The notes under the pieces are model-generated. The model made no database searches and had not been told where the DNA came from. It was given only the letters and a program-made list of their open reading frames with translations. A stretch of 64,000 bases of DNA, from NCBI RefSeq assembly GCF_012985465.1, contig NZ_JAAQWN010000004.1:310001-374000 (forward strand), read 5' to 3'. This document shows, piece by piece, positions 35,335 to 44,481 of the stretch. The position numbers and the translations under genes are program-made. Each line of letters opens with the position of its first letter. Positions within the stretch are counted from its first letter, which is position 1. This stretch comes from Pseudomonas sp. WS 5079 (GTDB lineage Bacteria; Pseudomonadota; Gammaproteobacteria; Pseudomonadales; Pseudomonadaceae).

Positions 35335-37319
35335 ACCGCTGCTCCCTGCATGCCGAGGGCTTCACGCACCCGGCTCTTGACCTTGACCCGGTAACGCCGG
35401 TCCATCGCTGCCAGCAACCCGCCAAAACCGGTCAGCAGGCCGCCGAACCAGATCCAGCGCACAAACGGCTTGACGTGGACCCGCACGGCCCAGGCGCCCT
35501 CGCCCAGGGGTTCGCCCAGGGCCACATACAGGTCACGGGTGAACCCGGCGTCGATCCCGGCTTCGGTCATCATCGAGCTTTGTACGGTGTACAGGCGTTT
35601 TTCCGGGTGCAGCACGGAAACCTGCTTGCCGTTGCGCAGCACACGCACGGTGCCTTTGTCGGAGGTGAAATTCGGCCCTTCGAAGTGCTTGGCGCCTTCA
35701 AAGACGAACTGGTAGCCGGCCAGGTCCATGGACTCGCCAGGGGCCAGGCGCAGGTCGCGCTCGGCGCTGTTCTGGCTGGACAACACCACGCCCAGGGCGC
35801 ACACGGCGATACCGATGTGGGCAATCTGCATGCCCCAGTAACTGCGGGTCAGGGTTGGCAGGCCCTTGATCAGGCCCTTGTGCCGGGTCTTGTCGAAGAT
35901 ATCGCGCACGCCGGCCAGCAACACCCAGGCCGCGAGCATGAAGGTGGCGAGCACTGCCCAGTTGAAGTCGCCGTAGGCAATCCCGGCAATTACCGACAAG
36001 GCGGCACTGCCCAGCAGCACTGGGATCAGCATGCCCAGCAGCCATTTGACCGGGGTGTCTTTCCAGCGCACCAGCACGCCAATGGCCATCACCACCATCA
36101 ACAGGCCCATCAGCGGGATGAACAATGCGTTGAAGTACGGCGGGCCGACCGACAGCTTGGCGCCGGTCAGGGCATCGAGTACCAGCGGGTACAGGGTACC
36201 CAGCAGGATCATCGAGGCAGCAACGATCAGCACCAGGTTGTTGCCCAGCAGCAGGGTTTCCCGCGACCACAGGTTGAAGCCCACGTGGCTCTTGACCACC
36301 GGTGCGCGCAGGGCGAACAGGGTCAGCGAGCCGCCCACCACGCAGAGCAGGAAGATCAGGATAAACACGCCGCGCTCAGGGTCGGCAGCGAATGCGTGCA
36401 CCGAGGTCAGCACGCCGGAACGCACGAGGAACGTGCCCAGCAGGCTCAGGGAGAAGGCGGCAATGGCCAGCAACACGGTCCAGCTCTTGAACACGCCGCG
36501 TTTTTCGGTGACGGCCAGGGAGTGGATCAGTGCCGTGCCCACCAGCCAGGGCATGAAGGAGGCGTTTTCCACCGGGTCCCAGAACCACCAGCCGCCCCAG
36601 CCAAGTTCGTAATACGCCCACCACGAGCCCAGGGTGATGCCGATGCCGAGGAAGGCCCAGGCGACGATGGTCCAGGGCCGCGACCAGCGCGCCCAGGCCG
36701 CGTCGAGGCGCCCGCCGAGCAAGGCGGCGATGGCAAAGGCGAAGGCCACGGAGAAGCCCACATAGCCCATGTAGAGCATCGGCGGGTGGACGATCAGGCC
36801 GATATCCTGCAGCAACGGGTTGAGGTCGCGACCGTCCATGGGAATCTGCGGCAGGATCCGCTCGAACGGGTTGGAGGTCATGATCAGGAACAGCAAAAAG
36901 CCGATGCTGATCATGCCCATCACCGCCAGCACCCGCGCCAGCATGACTTGCGGCAACTGCCGGGAGAACACCGACACGGCAAAGGTCCAGCCGCCGAGGA
37001 TCAGCGCCCACAACAGCAGGGAGCCTTCGTGGGCACCCCACACGGCGCTGAACTTGTAGTACCAGGGCAAGGCGCTGTTGGAGTTACTGGCCACATAGGC
37101 GACGGAAAAGTCGTCGGTCATGAAGGCATAGGTCAGGCAACCGAAGGCGAACGCCAGGAACGCGAACTGGCCCCAGGCGGCGGGTTGCGCCAGGCTCATC
37201 CACAGCCGGTCGCCGCGCCAGGCGCCCAGCAGCGGGACGACGGCCTGGACGATGGCAAAGCACAGGGCGAGGATCATCGCCAACTGGCCCAACTCGGGAA
37301 TAAACAATGTAGAGGTCAT
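35331..37319 (-). CDS. ccmF: cytochrome c haem lyase subunit CcmF
   Basis: 662 residues, a many-helix inner-membrane protein. The haem-handling WWD motif is WGGWWFWDPVENASFMPWL (about 237-255). Early ALPWYYKFSAVWGAHEGSLLLW (about 83-104) and the later TYPLVLDALTG-like region fit the family. It attaches haem b to the apocytochrome with CcmH. Three bases separate it from ccmE. Confidence 0.97.
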   Translation of the reverse strand: MTSTLFIPELGQLAMILALCFAIVQAVVPLLGAWRGDRLWMSLAQPAAWGQFAFLAFAFGCLTYAFMTDDFSVAYVASNSNSALPWYYKFSAVWGAHEGSLLLWALILGGWTFAVSVFSRQLPQVMLARVLAVMGMISIGFLLFLIMTSNPFERILPQIPMDGRDLNPLLQDIGLIVHPPMLYMGYVGFSVAFAFAIAALLGGRLDAAWARWSRPWTIVAWAFLGIGITLGSWWAYYELGWGGWWFWDPVENASFMPWLVGTALIHSLAVTEKRGVFKSWTVLLAIAAFSLSLLGTFLVRSGVLTSVHAFAADPERGVFILIFLLCVVGGSLTLFALRAPVVKSHVGFNLWSRETLLLGNNLVLIVAASMILLGTLYPLVLDALTGAKLSVGPPYFNALFIPLMGLLMVVMAIGVLVRWKDTPVKWLLGMLIPVLLGSAALSVIAGIAYGDFNWAVLATFMLAAWVLLAGVRDIFDKTRHKGLIKGLPTLTRSYWGMQIAHIGIAVCALGVVLSSQNSAERDLRLAPGESMDLAGYQFVFEGAKHFEGPNFTSDKGTVRVLRNGKQVSVLHPEKRLYTVQSSMMTEAGIDAGFTRDLYVALGEPLGEGAWAVRVHVKPFVRWIWFGGLLTGFGGLLAAMDRRYRVKVKSRVREALGMQGAAV

Positions 37320-37322
37320 CGC

Positions 37323-37778
37323 TTAACCCTCCTTGGCTGGGGTTGGCGCGGATTGGCCGCTGTCTTTGAGGGCCTTGGTCACTTCCGGCGGCATGTATTT
37401 TTCATCGTGCTTGGCCAGCACTTCATCGGCCACCACCACGCCCTGGGCGTTGATCTTGCCCAGGGCCACTATGCCCTGCCCTTCGCGAAACAGGTCCGGG
37501 AGGATGCCGCGGTAGGAGATGGTCACGGATTTGTTGAAGTCGGTGACCACGAAGGTCACGTCCAGGGAGTCGCCGGAGCGCTTCAGGGAGCCGGCCTCGA
37601 CCATGCCACCGGCGCGGATCCGCGTGTCTTGCGGCGCTTCGCCATTGGCGATCTGGGTCGGGGTATAGAACAGGTTGATGTTCTGCTGCAGGGCGCTCAA
37701 GGCCAGGCCCACGGCAATGCCGACGCCCACCAGGATGGCAAGGATGATCAACAGACGCTTTCTACGCAGCGGATTCAC
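37323..37778 (-). CDS. ccmE: periplasmic haem chaperone CcmE
   Basis: 151 residues. One N-terminal membrane anchor (about 8-27), then an OB-fold domain. The covalent haem-binding His is in [13 protein letters not shown] (about 122-134), with the conserved Tyr four residues later. It receives haem from CcmC and hands it to CcmF. Confidence 0.96.
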   Translation of the reverse strand: MNPLRRKRLLIILAILVGVGIAVGLALSALQQNINLFYTPTQIANGEAPQDTRIRAGGMVEAGSLKRSGDSLDVTFVVTDFNKSVTISYRGILPDLFREGQGIVALGKINAQGVVVADEVLAKHDEKYMPPEVTKALKDSGQSAPTPAKEG

Positions 37779-37951
37779 TTATCGGTCTCCCGGCGCAGAC
37801 GACGCGCCTCTTGTTGCAGGTAACGCTTGCGGGCCAGGATCGGCGCAACGACGTTGAGGGCCAGGACGGCCAGGCTGATGCCATAGGCGGTCCAGACGTA
37901 CAGGCCGTGGTGGCCCATGGCGAGAAAATCACTGAAAGAGGCGAAACTCAT
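37775..37951 (-). CDS. ccmD: haem exporter accessory protein CcmD
   Basis: 58 residues from ATG 37951. One membrane helix ([20 protein letters not shown], about 17-36) and a basic tail [15 protein letters not shown], as usual for CcmD. It helps release holo-CcmE from CcmC. It overlaps ccmC and ccmE by 4 bases each. Confidence 0.92.
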   Translation of the reverse strand: MSFASFSDFLAMGHHGLYVWTAYGISLAVLALNVVAPILARKRYLQQEARRLRRETDK

Positions 37952-38703
37952 CCACGGGCTCCCAGGCTGTTTTGCACTTCGACCTTGACCCAACTGGTGC
38001 GAGCTTCACGCTTGAGCACTTCGAGGCGCATGCGCATCAGCAGCACCGCGCCGAAGAAGCAGTAGAAGCCCAGGACCATCAGCAGCAGCGGCGCCCACAT
38101 TTCCACGGGCATCGCCGGCTTTTCGGTGAGGGTGAAGGTGGCGCCTTGGTGCAGGGTGTTCCACCACTCCACCGAATACTTGATGATCGGGATATTGATC
38201 ACGCCGACAATCGCCAGCACCGCGCAGGCCTTGGCCGCGCTGTCACGATTGCTGATCGCGTTGCCCAGGGCAATCAGCCCGAAGTACAGAAACAGCAGGA
38301 TCAACATGGACGTTAGTCGCGCATCCCAGACCCACCACGAGCCCCAGGTCGGCTTGCCCCAGATCGCCCCGGTCAGCAGTGCAACCGCCGTCATCCACGC
38401 ACCGATGGGCGCCGCGCATTGCAGGGCGACGTCGGCCAGCTTCATCTTCCACACCAGCCCGACAATGCCGCACACCGCGAGCATCACGTAGCAGGACTGG
38501 GCCAGCAGCGCGGCGGGCACGTGGATATAGATGATGCGAAAGCTGTTGCCCTGCTGGTAATCGGGCGGAGCGAAGGCCAGGCCCCAGACCAGGCCGATAC
38601 CGATCAGCAGGAAGGCGGCGACGGCGAGCCAGGGCAGCATTTTGCCGCTGATGCCATAGAACCACTTGGGCGAGCCGAGCTTGTGAAACCAGGTCCAGTT
38701 CAT
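37948..38703 (-). CDS. ccmC: haem transporter subunit CcmC
   Basis: 251 residues from ATG 38703 ([16 protein letters not shown]); an ATG at 38715 is an alternative four codons earlier. Six helices and the WWD motif [14 protein letters not shown] (about 118-131). It loads haem on CcmE in the periplasm. It overlaps ccmD by 4 bases. Confidence 0.96.
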   Translation of the reverse strand: MNWTWFHKLGSPKWFYGISGKMLPWLAVAAFLLIGIGLVWGLAFAPPDYQQGNSFRIIYIHVPAALLAQSCYVMLAVCGIVGLVWKMKLADVALQCAAPIGAWMTAVALLTGAIWGKPTWGSWWVWDARLTSMLILLFLYFGLIALGNAISNRDSAAKACAVLAIVGVINIPIIKYSVEWWNTLHQGATFTLTEKPAMPVEMWAPLLLMVLGFYCFFGAVLLMRMRLEVLKREARTSWVKVEVQNSLGARG

Positions 38704-38788
38704 TGCTGTTTCCATCACGGTTGCTTCTTGTCGTTGCAAGAAGCTTAGGGTCTTTACTGACGCAGTGAAAACACCGGGTCAGACCTCA

Positions 38789-39457
38789 TTATTCGCCGAC
38801 GCTGATTTTCAGGCCGGCCGCTATAGCAAAGGGTGTCAGGGTTACCGCCAGGGCGGTCAGGCTGCCAAGCCACAAGAGGTAACCGGTCGCCGGCATTCCC
38901 ATGAGCGCGGCCTGCAAGGCGCCGCTGCCCAGGATCAACACCGGGATATACAAAGGCAAAATCAGCAAGGCCAGCAACAGCCCCCCACGTTTCAGGCCCA
39001 CGGTCAGTGCCGCACCCACCGCCCCCAGCAGGCTCAGCACCGGGGTGCCAAGCAACAACGAGGCCAGCAATACCGGCAGGCATTCGGAAGGCAGTCCCAA
39101 CATCATCGCCAGCAGCGGCGCGAGCAGGACCAGCGCCAGGCCGGAGAAGGCCCAGTGTGCCAGTACCTTGGCCAGTACCAGAAGAGGCAGGGGGTGCGAC
39201 GAAAGGACCCACTGTTCAAGGGAACCATCTTCGAAATCACTGCGAAACAGCCCGTCCAGCGAGAGCAGGACGGACAAAAGGGCCGCGACCCACACCAGTC
39301 CCGGAGACAAGGTTTGCAACAGTTTAGTCTCGGGGCCGACCGCCAAAGGGAACAACGCGATGACAATCGCGAAGAACACCAGCGGGTTGGCCAACTCAGC
39401 CGGGCGGCGACACAGCAAGCGGGCTTCTCGGGCGACCAATAGGGCAAACACACTCAT
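38789..39457 (-). CDS. ccmB: haem exporter permease CcmB
   Basis: 222 residues from ATG 39457, overlapping ccmA by 4 bases. Start [20 protein letters not shown], then six helices, with [17 protein letters not shown] (about 70-86) conserved in the family. It forms the membrane part of the CcmAB ABC unit. Confidence 0.95.
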   Translation of the reverse strand: MSVFALLVAREARLLCRRPAELANPLVFFAIVIALFPLAVGPETKLLQTLSPGLVWVAALLSVLLSLDGLFRSDFEDGSLEQWVLSSHPLPLLVLAKVLAHWAFSGLALVLLAPLLAMMLGLPSECLPVLLASLLLGTPVLSLLGAVGAALTVGLKRGGLLLALLILPLYIPVLILGSGALQAALMGMPATGYLLWLGSLTALAVTLTPFAIAAGLKISVGE

Positions 39458-40089
39458 ACCGACCACCGGCCCAGGTCCAGGTCGCGGTAACCTGTGGGCA
39501 TACGGGTCAAGGTGTGGTGGGTGGTGAGGACCACCATGCCGCCTTGCTCGCAATGCCGGGCCAGGTGTTCTTCGAGTTGCTCCACGCCCTGTTTGTCGAG
39601 GGCGGTGAAGGGTTCGTCGAGGATCCACAGCGGCGGGCCCTCCAGATACAGGCGGGCCAGGGCCACCCGGCGCTGCTGGCCGGCTGACAGGGTATGGCAG
39701 GGGACGTCTTCGAAACCCTTGAGGCCCACGGCGGCCAGGGCCTGCCAGATAGATGCGCGCGGGGCCGGATGATGCAGGGCGCTGAGCCAACTGAGGTTTT
39801 CTTCGGCCGTCAGCACATCCTTGATCCCGGCGGCGTGGCCGATCCACACCAGGTTGCGCGCCAGCTCCGTGCGTTGTTCGTGCAGCGGCTTGCCGTTGAG
39901 GCGCACCTGGCCTGCCGTCGGCTGCATCAACCCGGCCAGCAGGCGCAGCAAACTGGTCTTGCCGCTGCCGTTGGGCCCACTGATCTGCACCATATCGCCG
40001 CCCGCCAGACGCAGTTCGAGGTGTTCGAACAGCATCCGCAGGTCTCGCTCACAGGCAAGCGCAACGGCTTCAAGTAGTGGACTGGTCAC
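39454..40089 (-). CDS. ccmA: haem exporter ATPase CcmA
   Basis: 211 residues from GTG 40089. Walker [10 protein letters not shown] (about 37-45), signature [13 protein letters not shown] (about 133-145) and Walker [13 protein letters not shown] (about 152-163). First gene of the ccm operon, divergent from the second fliK-like gene. Confidence 0.95.
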   Translation of the reverse strand: MTSPLLEAVALACERDLRMLFEHLELRLAGGDMVQISGPNGSGKTSLLRLLAGLMQPTAGQVRLNGKPLHEQRTELARNLVWIGHAAGIKDVLTAEENLSWLSALHHPAPRASIWQALAAVGLKGFEDVPCHTLSAGQQRRVALARLYLEGPPLWILDEPFTALDKQGVEQLEEHLARHCEQGGMVVLTTHHTLTRMPTGYRDLDLGRWSV

Positions 40090-40202
40090 AAGATCGCGGG
40101 CCTTTACGGTTCAAGTCGGCGGCGGAACGGCCGTTAAAGAGATGCACAATAACTGCATTGGCGGCCTGTTTTAGAGAGCTGGATCAATCAGTTGTGATGT
40201 TT

Positions 40203-40219
40203 TTGACACGCTCTTTGCA
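40203..40219 (+). promoter_or_regulatory. sigma-54-like element upstream of the second fliK-like gene
   Basis: TTGACACG-ctct-TTGCA agrees with the RpoN consensus TTGGCACG-N4-TTGCA at every fixed position except one, but that one is in the conserved -24 GG. The first six bases also equal a sigma-70 -35 hexamer without a well-spaced -10. It lies 67 bases before the ATG at 40287. Confidence 0.4.
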
Positions 40220-40286
40220 GACCGGCGGCATTATACATGCGATGCCCTACTCTAAAGAGGGCAATTTCCTTGAGACGGCGGCCACG

Positions 40287-41858
40287 ATGACCGGTGACAT
40301 CAACCTTCCAACCCTGCCCCCAGCCCCGGCCACCGGGCCCAGGCCTGCGCCTGCGGTGGGTGAACTGCTGAAACTGCTGGAGCCTCAGGCAGGGTTGATC
40401 GACGCCGGAAAAACCGTGAACGCCGAGGTGCTGGCGCTCAAGCAAGGCGGTGAAGCCTTTCAGCTATTGCTCAAGCTGACCCTCAAAGGTGGCCGGCAAA
40501 CCCTGGTGCAGGCCGCCAGCAGCCAGCCGCTGCCCCTGGGCAGCAACGTGGCGGTGAGCCAGACGGCGTCGGGCGACCTGGCGATCAGCCTGCAACAGGC
40601 GCTCAGCGCCAATGTCGCGGCCCTGACCCGCATCGACACCACTCAATTGCCGGTGGGCAGCTTGCTGCAAGCCAAGGTGCTGACCTCGCAGATGCTACCC
40701 CAGGGCGCCGGGCAGCCGGCGCTGTACCGCTCGCTGGTGTCGGTGCTCAACAGCGCCCTGAGTGGCACCACCCTGACTCTGGAAAGCCCGCAGCCGCTAC
40801 GCGTCGCCAGCTTGTTGAGTGCCGTGGTGCAAGGCGCGCAGACCCTGGATTTCGTGCCCCTGAGCGGGCTGCGCGATCAACTGGCGGTCAGCCAGCAACT
40901 GGCCGCCCAGCAAAGCCGCCAGGGCTCGCTGGAGGGCCTGCTCAATGCCTTGAAGAACCTGCCCGATGACACCTCGGCGCCGTTGCGCGCCGCCGTCGAC
41001 CGCTTGCAGGCCGGGCTGCCGGATGTGGCACAGGTCAGCAATCCCAAGGTGCTGGCACAACTGCTGTACAACAGCGGCGTATTCCTCGAAGCCAAGCTGC
41101 TGGCCGGGCAAAACCCGCAAGTGCCGCCGCTGGATATGAAGGGCAGCCTGCTGCGCCTGGTCAACGAATTGCTACCCGCCCTGCCCGCCAGCACCAACCT
41201 CAATGCAATCCTGGCCGCCAATACCCTGGCGCAGATGCTGCCCAGTTTTGTCCGCAGCCCGCTGGGCACCCTCGGCCAAGTGGGCGCCCGCACCGCGCCG
41301 GGCGGCTTCCCGTTGCCGGAGCGGCTGCTGCAGCGCCTGGACGGTGAAAACAGCCTGGAAAACCTGTTGCGCCTGGCCGCCGGCGCCATCTCACGCTTGC
41401 AGAGCCATCAACTGTCGAGCCTGGAACAAAGCGGCACCACCGCCGATGGCCGCCTGCAAACCACCTGGCAACTGGAAATCCCCATGCGCACCTTGCAAGA
41501 CATCGTGCCGCTGCAGGTCAAGTTCCAGCGCGAAGAACCGCCGCCGGACAAGGACGAGCCGGAGCGCAAGATCGAACGCGATGCGAAAAAGATGCTGTGG
41601 CGCGTGGAGCTGGCCTTCGACATGGAGCCCCTGGGCCCGTTGCAGGTCCAGGCGCAACTGAGCCAGGGCAAACTGTCCAGCCAGTTGTGGGCCACCCGCC
41701 CGTTCACCGCCAGCCTGATCGAAAGCCACCTGGGCAGCCTGCGCGAACGCCTGGTGTCATCGGGCCTCAACGTCGGCGACCTCGACTGCCACCTCGGCAC
41801 CCCACCCCGTGGGCCGAAGACCGGGCTGGAACAACGCTGGGTGGATGAAACCGCATGA
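40287..41858 (+). CDS. second FliK-like flagellar hook-length control protein
   Basis: 523 residues from ATG 40287. A long, Gln/Leu/Ala-rich N-terminal part, then a C-terminal domain (about 430-515) with WRVELAFDMEPLGPLQVQAQLSQGKLSSQLWATRPFTASLIESHLGSLRERLVSSGL, the pattern of the FliK C-terminal domain that switches export specificity. The genuine fliK is at the right edge of the window, so this is a paralog. It overlaps the flhB-like gene by 4 bases. Confidence 0.88.
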   Translation: MTGDINLPTLPPAPATGPRPAPAVGELLKLLEPQAGLIDAGKTVNAEVLALKQGGEAFQLLLKLTLKGGRQTLVQAASSQPLPLGSNVAVSQTASGDLAISLQQALSANVAALTRIDTTQLPVGSLLQAKVLTSQMLPQGAGQPALYRSLVSVLNSALSGTTLTLESPQPLRVASLLSAVVQGAQTLDFVPLSGLRDQLAVSQQLAAQQSRQGSLEGLLNALKNLPDDTSAPLRAAVDRLQAGLPDVAQVSNPKVLAQLLYNSGVFLEAKLLAGQNPQVPPLDMKGSLLRLVNELLPALPASTNLNAILAANTLAQMLPSFVRSPLGTLGQVGARTAPGGFPLPERLLQRLDGENSLENLLRLAAGAISRLQSHQLSSLEQSGTTADGRLQTTWQLEIPMRTLQDIVPLQVKFQREEPPPDKDEPERKIERDAKKMLWRVELAFDMEPLGPLQVQAQLSQGKLSSQLWATRPFTASLIESHLGSLRERLVSSGLNVGDLDCHLGTPPRGPKTGLEQRWVDETA

Positions 41859-42184
41859 AGAGCCCCAACCCACCGCGCCAGGCCATCGCCCTCAAATACG
41901 ACGGCAAAGCCGCCCCCGCCCTGACCGCCAAAGGTGACGACGCCCTGGCCGAAGCCATCCTGAAATTGGCGCGGGAACATGAAGTCCCGATTTATGAAAA
42001 TGCCGAACTGGTGAAATTACTGGCGCGCATGGAACTGGGCGACAGCATCCCCGAAGAGTTGTACCGCACCATCGCCGAGATTATTGCGTTTGCCTGGACG
42101 CTCAAAGGCAAATTCCCGGCGGGGTATGACCCCAATGCCGAGCCGGTGGAGCGGGATGTGACGGCGCGCGGGGATGATTACTGA
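41855..42184 (+). CDS. stand-alone FlhB C-terminal-domain protein
   Basis: 109 residues. IALKYDGKAAPALTAKGDDALAEAILKLAREHEVPIYENAELVKLLARMELGDSIPEELY matches the cytoplasmic C-terminal domain of FlhB, starting just after the point where FlhB cleaves itself (its NPTH loop). The NPTH itself and the membrane domain are missing. Paired with a FliK-like gene, it probably mimics the cleaved FlhB product in FliK interaction; this is inference. Confidence 0.88.
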   Translation: MKSPNPPRQAIALKYDGKAAPALTAKGDDALAEAILKLAREHEVPIYENAELVKLLARMELGDSIPEELYRTIAEIIAFAWTLKGKFPAGYDPNAEPVERDVTARGDDY

Positions 42185-42588
42185 CGTTTCAGGGATGCAC
42201 ACAGATCAAAAAATGTGGGAGCGGGCTTGCTCGCGAAAGCGGTGGGTCAGTCGGTACATGTATTGGCTGACACACCGCCATCGCGGGCAAGCCCGCTCCT
42301 ACATGGGAACTGCGCCAGACGCTGGCAGTGGGGACGACAAAAAATAAGTGTAGGAGCTGGCTTGCCTGCGATAACGGTGGACCAGTCGCTACTGCCTTGG
42401 CTGACACACCGCTATCGCGGGCAAGCCCGCTCCCACATGGGAATTGCGGTGGGCACTGGCAGCGGGGCGACAAAAAACAAGTGTAGGAGCTGGCTTGCCA
42501 GCGATGGCGGCGGGTCAGTCGGTATATGTATTGACTGATCCACCGCTTTCGCGAGCAAGCCCGCTCCCACATTTGAATCGGTACAGGC
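42185..42588. repeat. array of three REP pairs
   Basis: Three inverted pairs (about 42213-42304, 42349-42439, 42481-42573) between two convergent genes. Second and third units begin with the same AAGTGTAGGAGCTGGCTTGCC and are preceded by related linkers (CATGGGAACTGCG... and CATGGGAATTGCG..., each ending GACAAAAAA), so a unit of about 132 bases was duplicated in tandem. No gene is present. Confidence 0.85.
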
Positions 42589-42981
42589 TCAGCTTTTGTG
42601 CAATTTGCTCATCAACTGTGCCTCGGCCTGGGTCAGGCCGCAGGATTGGGTCAGTTCGTCCACCGTGGCGCCCATGCCCACCAGCTTGGCCGCCTGGGCA
42701 AAGGACAGGTTGGCCGGGTCGCGCTGTTCCAGCGCCGACAACTTGTCGGGCAAGGGGGCAACGATCGAGCGCAGTTCGTGCACGTCCTCCCCTACCCGCA
42801 CCGCGCTTTGCTGGTAGTTGTCCACGCGCTTGGCCATCTCGCGCAGGCGCTGGTCGCGCACGGCGTCGCGCTCGGCCTGTTGCAGGGCCGATTCGCGTTG
42901 CTGGCGCATATGGCGCAACAGCACCACCACGGTCCCGACCCACAGCAGGGCCAGGACGATTACCGCTACCTCAAGCATCAA
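42589..42981 (-). CDS. DUF2802 membrane protein
   Basis: 130 residues. One N-terminal membrane helix (about 3-22), then a coiled-coil-prone part (QQRESALQQAERDAVRDQRLREMAKRVDNYQQ) and a C-terminal domain with FAQAAKLVGMGATVDELTQSCGLTQAEAQLMSKLH, which is a predicted helix-turn-helix-like DUF2802 unit. It ends the che/mot operon right after cheW (1 base from its stop), a constant position in Pseudomonas. Function unknown. Confidence 0.88.
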   Translation of the reverse strand: MMLEVAVIVLALLWVGTVVVLLRHMRQQRESALQQAERDAVRDQRLREMAKRVDNYQQSAVRVGEDVHELRSIVAPLPDKLSALEQRDPANLSFAQAAKLVGMGATVDELTQSCGLTQAEAQLMSKLHKS

Positions 42982-43467
42982 TCAGATGTTCTCCAGGTCC
43001 GACCACTCTTCTTCACTCATCATCTTGTCCAGCTCAACCAGAATCAGCAGCTCGCCGTTCTTGTTGCACACGCCCTGGATAAACTTGGCCGATTCTTCGT
43101 TGCCGACATTCGGCGCCGTCTCGACTTCCGACTGGCGCAGGTAAACCACCTCGGCCACGCTGTCGACCATGATCCCGACCACTTGCTTGTCGGCCTCGAT
43201 GATGACGATCCGCGTGTTGTCGTTGACTTCAGTCGGCATCAGGCCAAAGCGCTGGCGGGTGTCGATCACGGTCACGACGTTGCCGCGCAGGTTGATGATG
43301 CCCAGCACGTAGCTCGGCGCACCCGGCACTGGCGCGATTTCGGTGTAGCGCAGCACTTCCTGCACGCGCATCACGTTGATGCCGTAGGACTCGTTGTCCA
43401 GCTTGAAGGTCACCCATTGCAGAATCGGATCATCCAAACCCTGTGCGGACGCTGACGACTTGTTCAT
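42982..43467 (-). CDS. cheW: chemotaxis adaptor CheW
   Basis: 161 residues. One CheW domain (about 14-155): WVTFKLDNESYGINVMRVQEVLRY (about 18-41), GAPSYVLGIINLRGNVVTVIDTRQRFGL (about 50-77) and VGIMVDSVAEVVYL (about 101-114). It links chemoreceptors to CheA. It lies downstream of the ParP-like gene with a 75-base gap. Confidence 0.96.
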   Translation of the reverse strand: MNKSSASAQGLDDPILQWVTFKLDNESYGINVMRVQEVLRYTEIAPVPGAPSYVLGIINLRGNVVTVIDTRQRFGLMPTEVNDNTRIVIIEADKQVVGIMVDSVAEVVYLRQSEVETAPNVGNEESAKFIQGVCNKNGELLILVELDKMMSEEEWSDLENI

Positions 43468-43542
43468 ACCCCTGACCCCTTCAAATACCGTTGATAACGG
43501 CGTGTGTTCTTCTTTGGCAGCACCGTGGCGCTGCGCCTCTTA

Positions 43543-44343
43543 TCAAGTACGTTTGTTACCTGGCAGATCTTTTACCGCACCGCTGGCAATCAGCTCCGCC
43601 AATTCGGCGACATCCAGCAGCGCGCACATGTGTTCGATCACGGTGCCCGCCAGCCATGGCCGCTGGCCACGGTGGCTGCGCCATTTGATTTCGTTGGGGT
43701 CCAGGCGCAGCGAACGGCTGACTTGATGCACCGCCAGCCCCCATTCGTAGCCCTGCACCGAGATCACGTATTGCAGGCCCTGGCGAAAATCATCGCGATA
43801 GCGGTCGGGCATCACCCAGCGCGCGGTATCCAGCACTTTGAGGTTGCCGGCCTGGCTCGGCAGGATCCCGAGGAACCACTCCGGCTGGCCGAACAACGGC
43901 GTCAATTCCTGGCCCTCCAGGGAGTAGATCGACCCCAGGCACACCAACGGCACCGCAAGCGTCAACCCGGCCACATCGAACAGCAGGCATTCGAACGACT
44001 CGGCCGCCCACGCTGGCCGGCCATCGGTTTCCACCGGTGGCGGGGTAATGCTCGGCGGTCGATGCACTTCGGCCACCGGCGGCACCAGCGCCAAGGGTGC
44101 AGGCGCTTGCACGACCGGGGCAACGACCGGCACCACCAACGCATCACGGGCCTGCTCTTCGAGGACCGCCAGTTGAAACTCATCCAGGCTGGCTTCAGCC
44201 TCGACCACAGGCACCGCCAGCACTTCATCCAGCACCAGGATCGGCTCGGGCAGCAGCTCCTCGGTCGCATCCTGCAGCAGTGCATCCAGGTAGGACTGCA
44301 GCGCCAGTTGCGGCCGGGTCTTGATATCGACAGGACGACTCAT
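43543..44343 (-). CDS. ParP-like CheW-domain protein
   Basis: 266 residues from ATG 44343. A variable N-terminus rich in Pro, Val and Ala (about 1-115) precedes a CheW-like domain (about 120-255: FECLLFDVAGLTLAVPLVCLGSIYSL, WFLGILPSQAGNLKVLDTARWV, GLAVHQVSRSLRL). Position next to the ParA-like gene matches ParP, which in vibrios joins chemoreceptor arrays to the polar ParC ATPase. The name is by context and domain order, not proven. Confidence 0.85.
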   Translation of the reverse strand: MSRPVDIKTRPQLALQSYLDALLQDATEELLPEPILVLDEVLAVPVVEAEASLDEFQLAVLEEQARDALVVPVVAPVVQAPAPLALVPPVAEVHRPPSITPPPVETDGRPAWAAESFECLLFDVAGLTLAVPLVCLGSIYSLEGQELTPLFGQPEWFLGILPSQAGNLKVLDTARWVMPDRYRDDFRQGLQYVISVQGYEWGLAVHQVSRSLRLDPNEIKWRSHRGQRPWLAGTVIEHMCALLDVAELAELIASGAVKDLPGNKRT

Positions 44344-44481
44344 CTGTATGCCCACGCGCACGCACCGTTGACCGTGTATTCAAAGGTTATCGGCCTGCCC
44401 GCACGCGGACTTGAATCAAAAGTCCGTGAGATCAGGCAAAACCCATCGCAGGCAAGCCACGCAACTAGAGAGTTGGTCATT

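Noticed and set aside
35475-37823. Plus-strand frame of 782 codons
   Set aside because: Antisense to ccmF and ccmE; composition (His, Gln, Gly, Arg) is that of a shadow frame.
39220-39260. GGAACC inside ccmB as a possible hrp box
   Set aside because: It lies within a coding region and no CCAC follows at 15-17 bases; the same was true for GGAACC near 20060, 32556 and 43873.
42185-42588. CRISPR-like repeat spacing
   Set aside because: The repeats are inverted REP pairs with similar linkers, not short direct repeats with unique spacers, and there are no cas genes.
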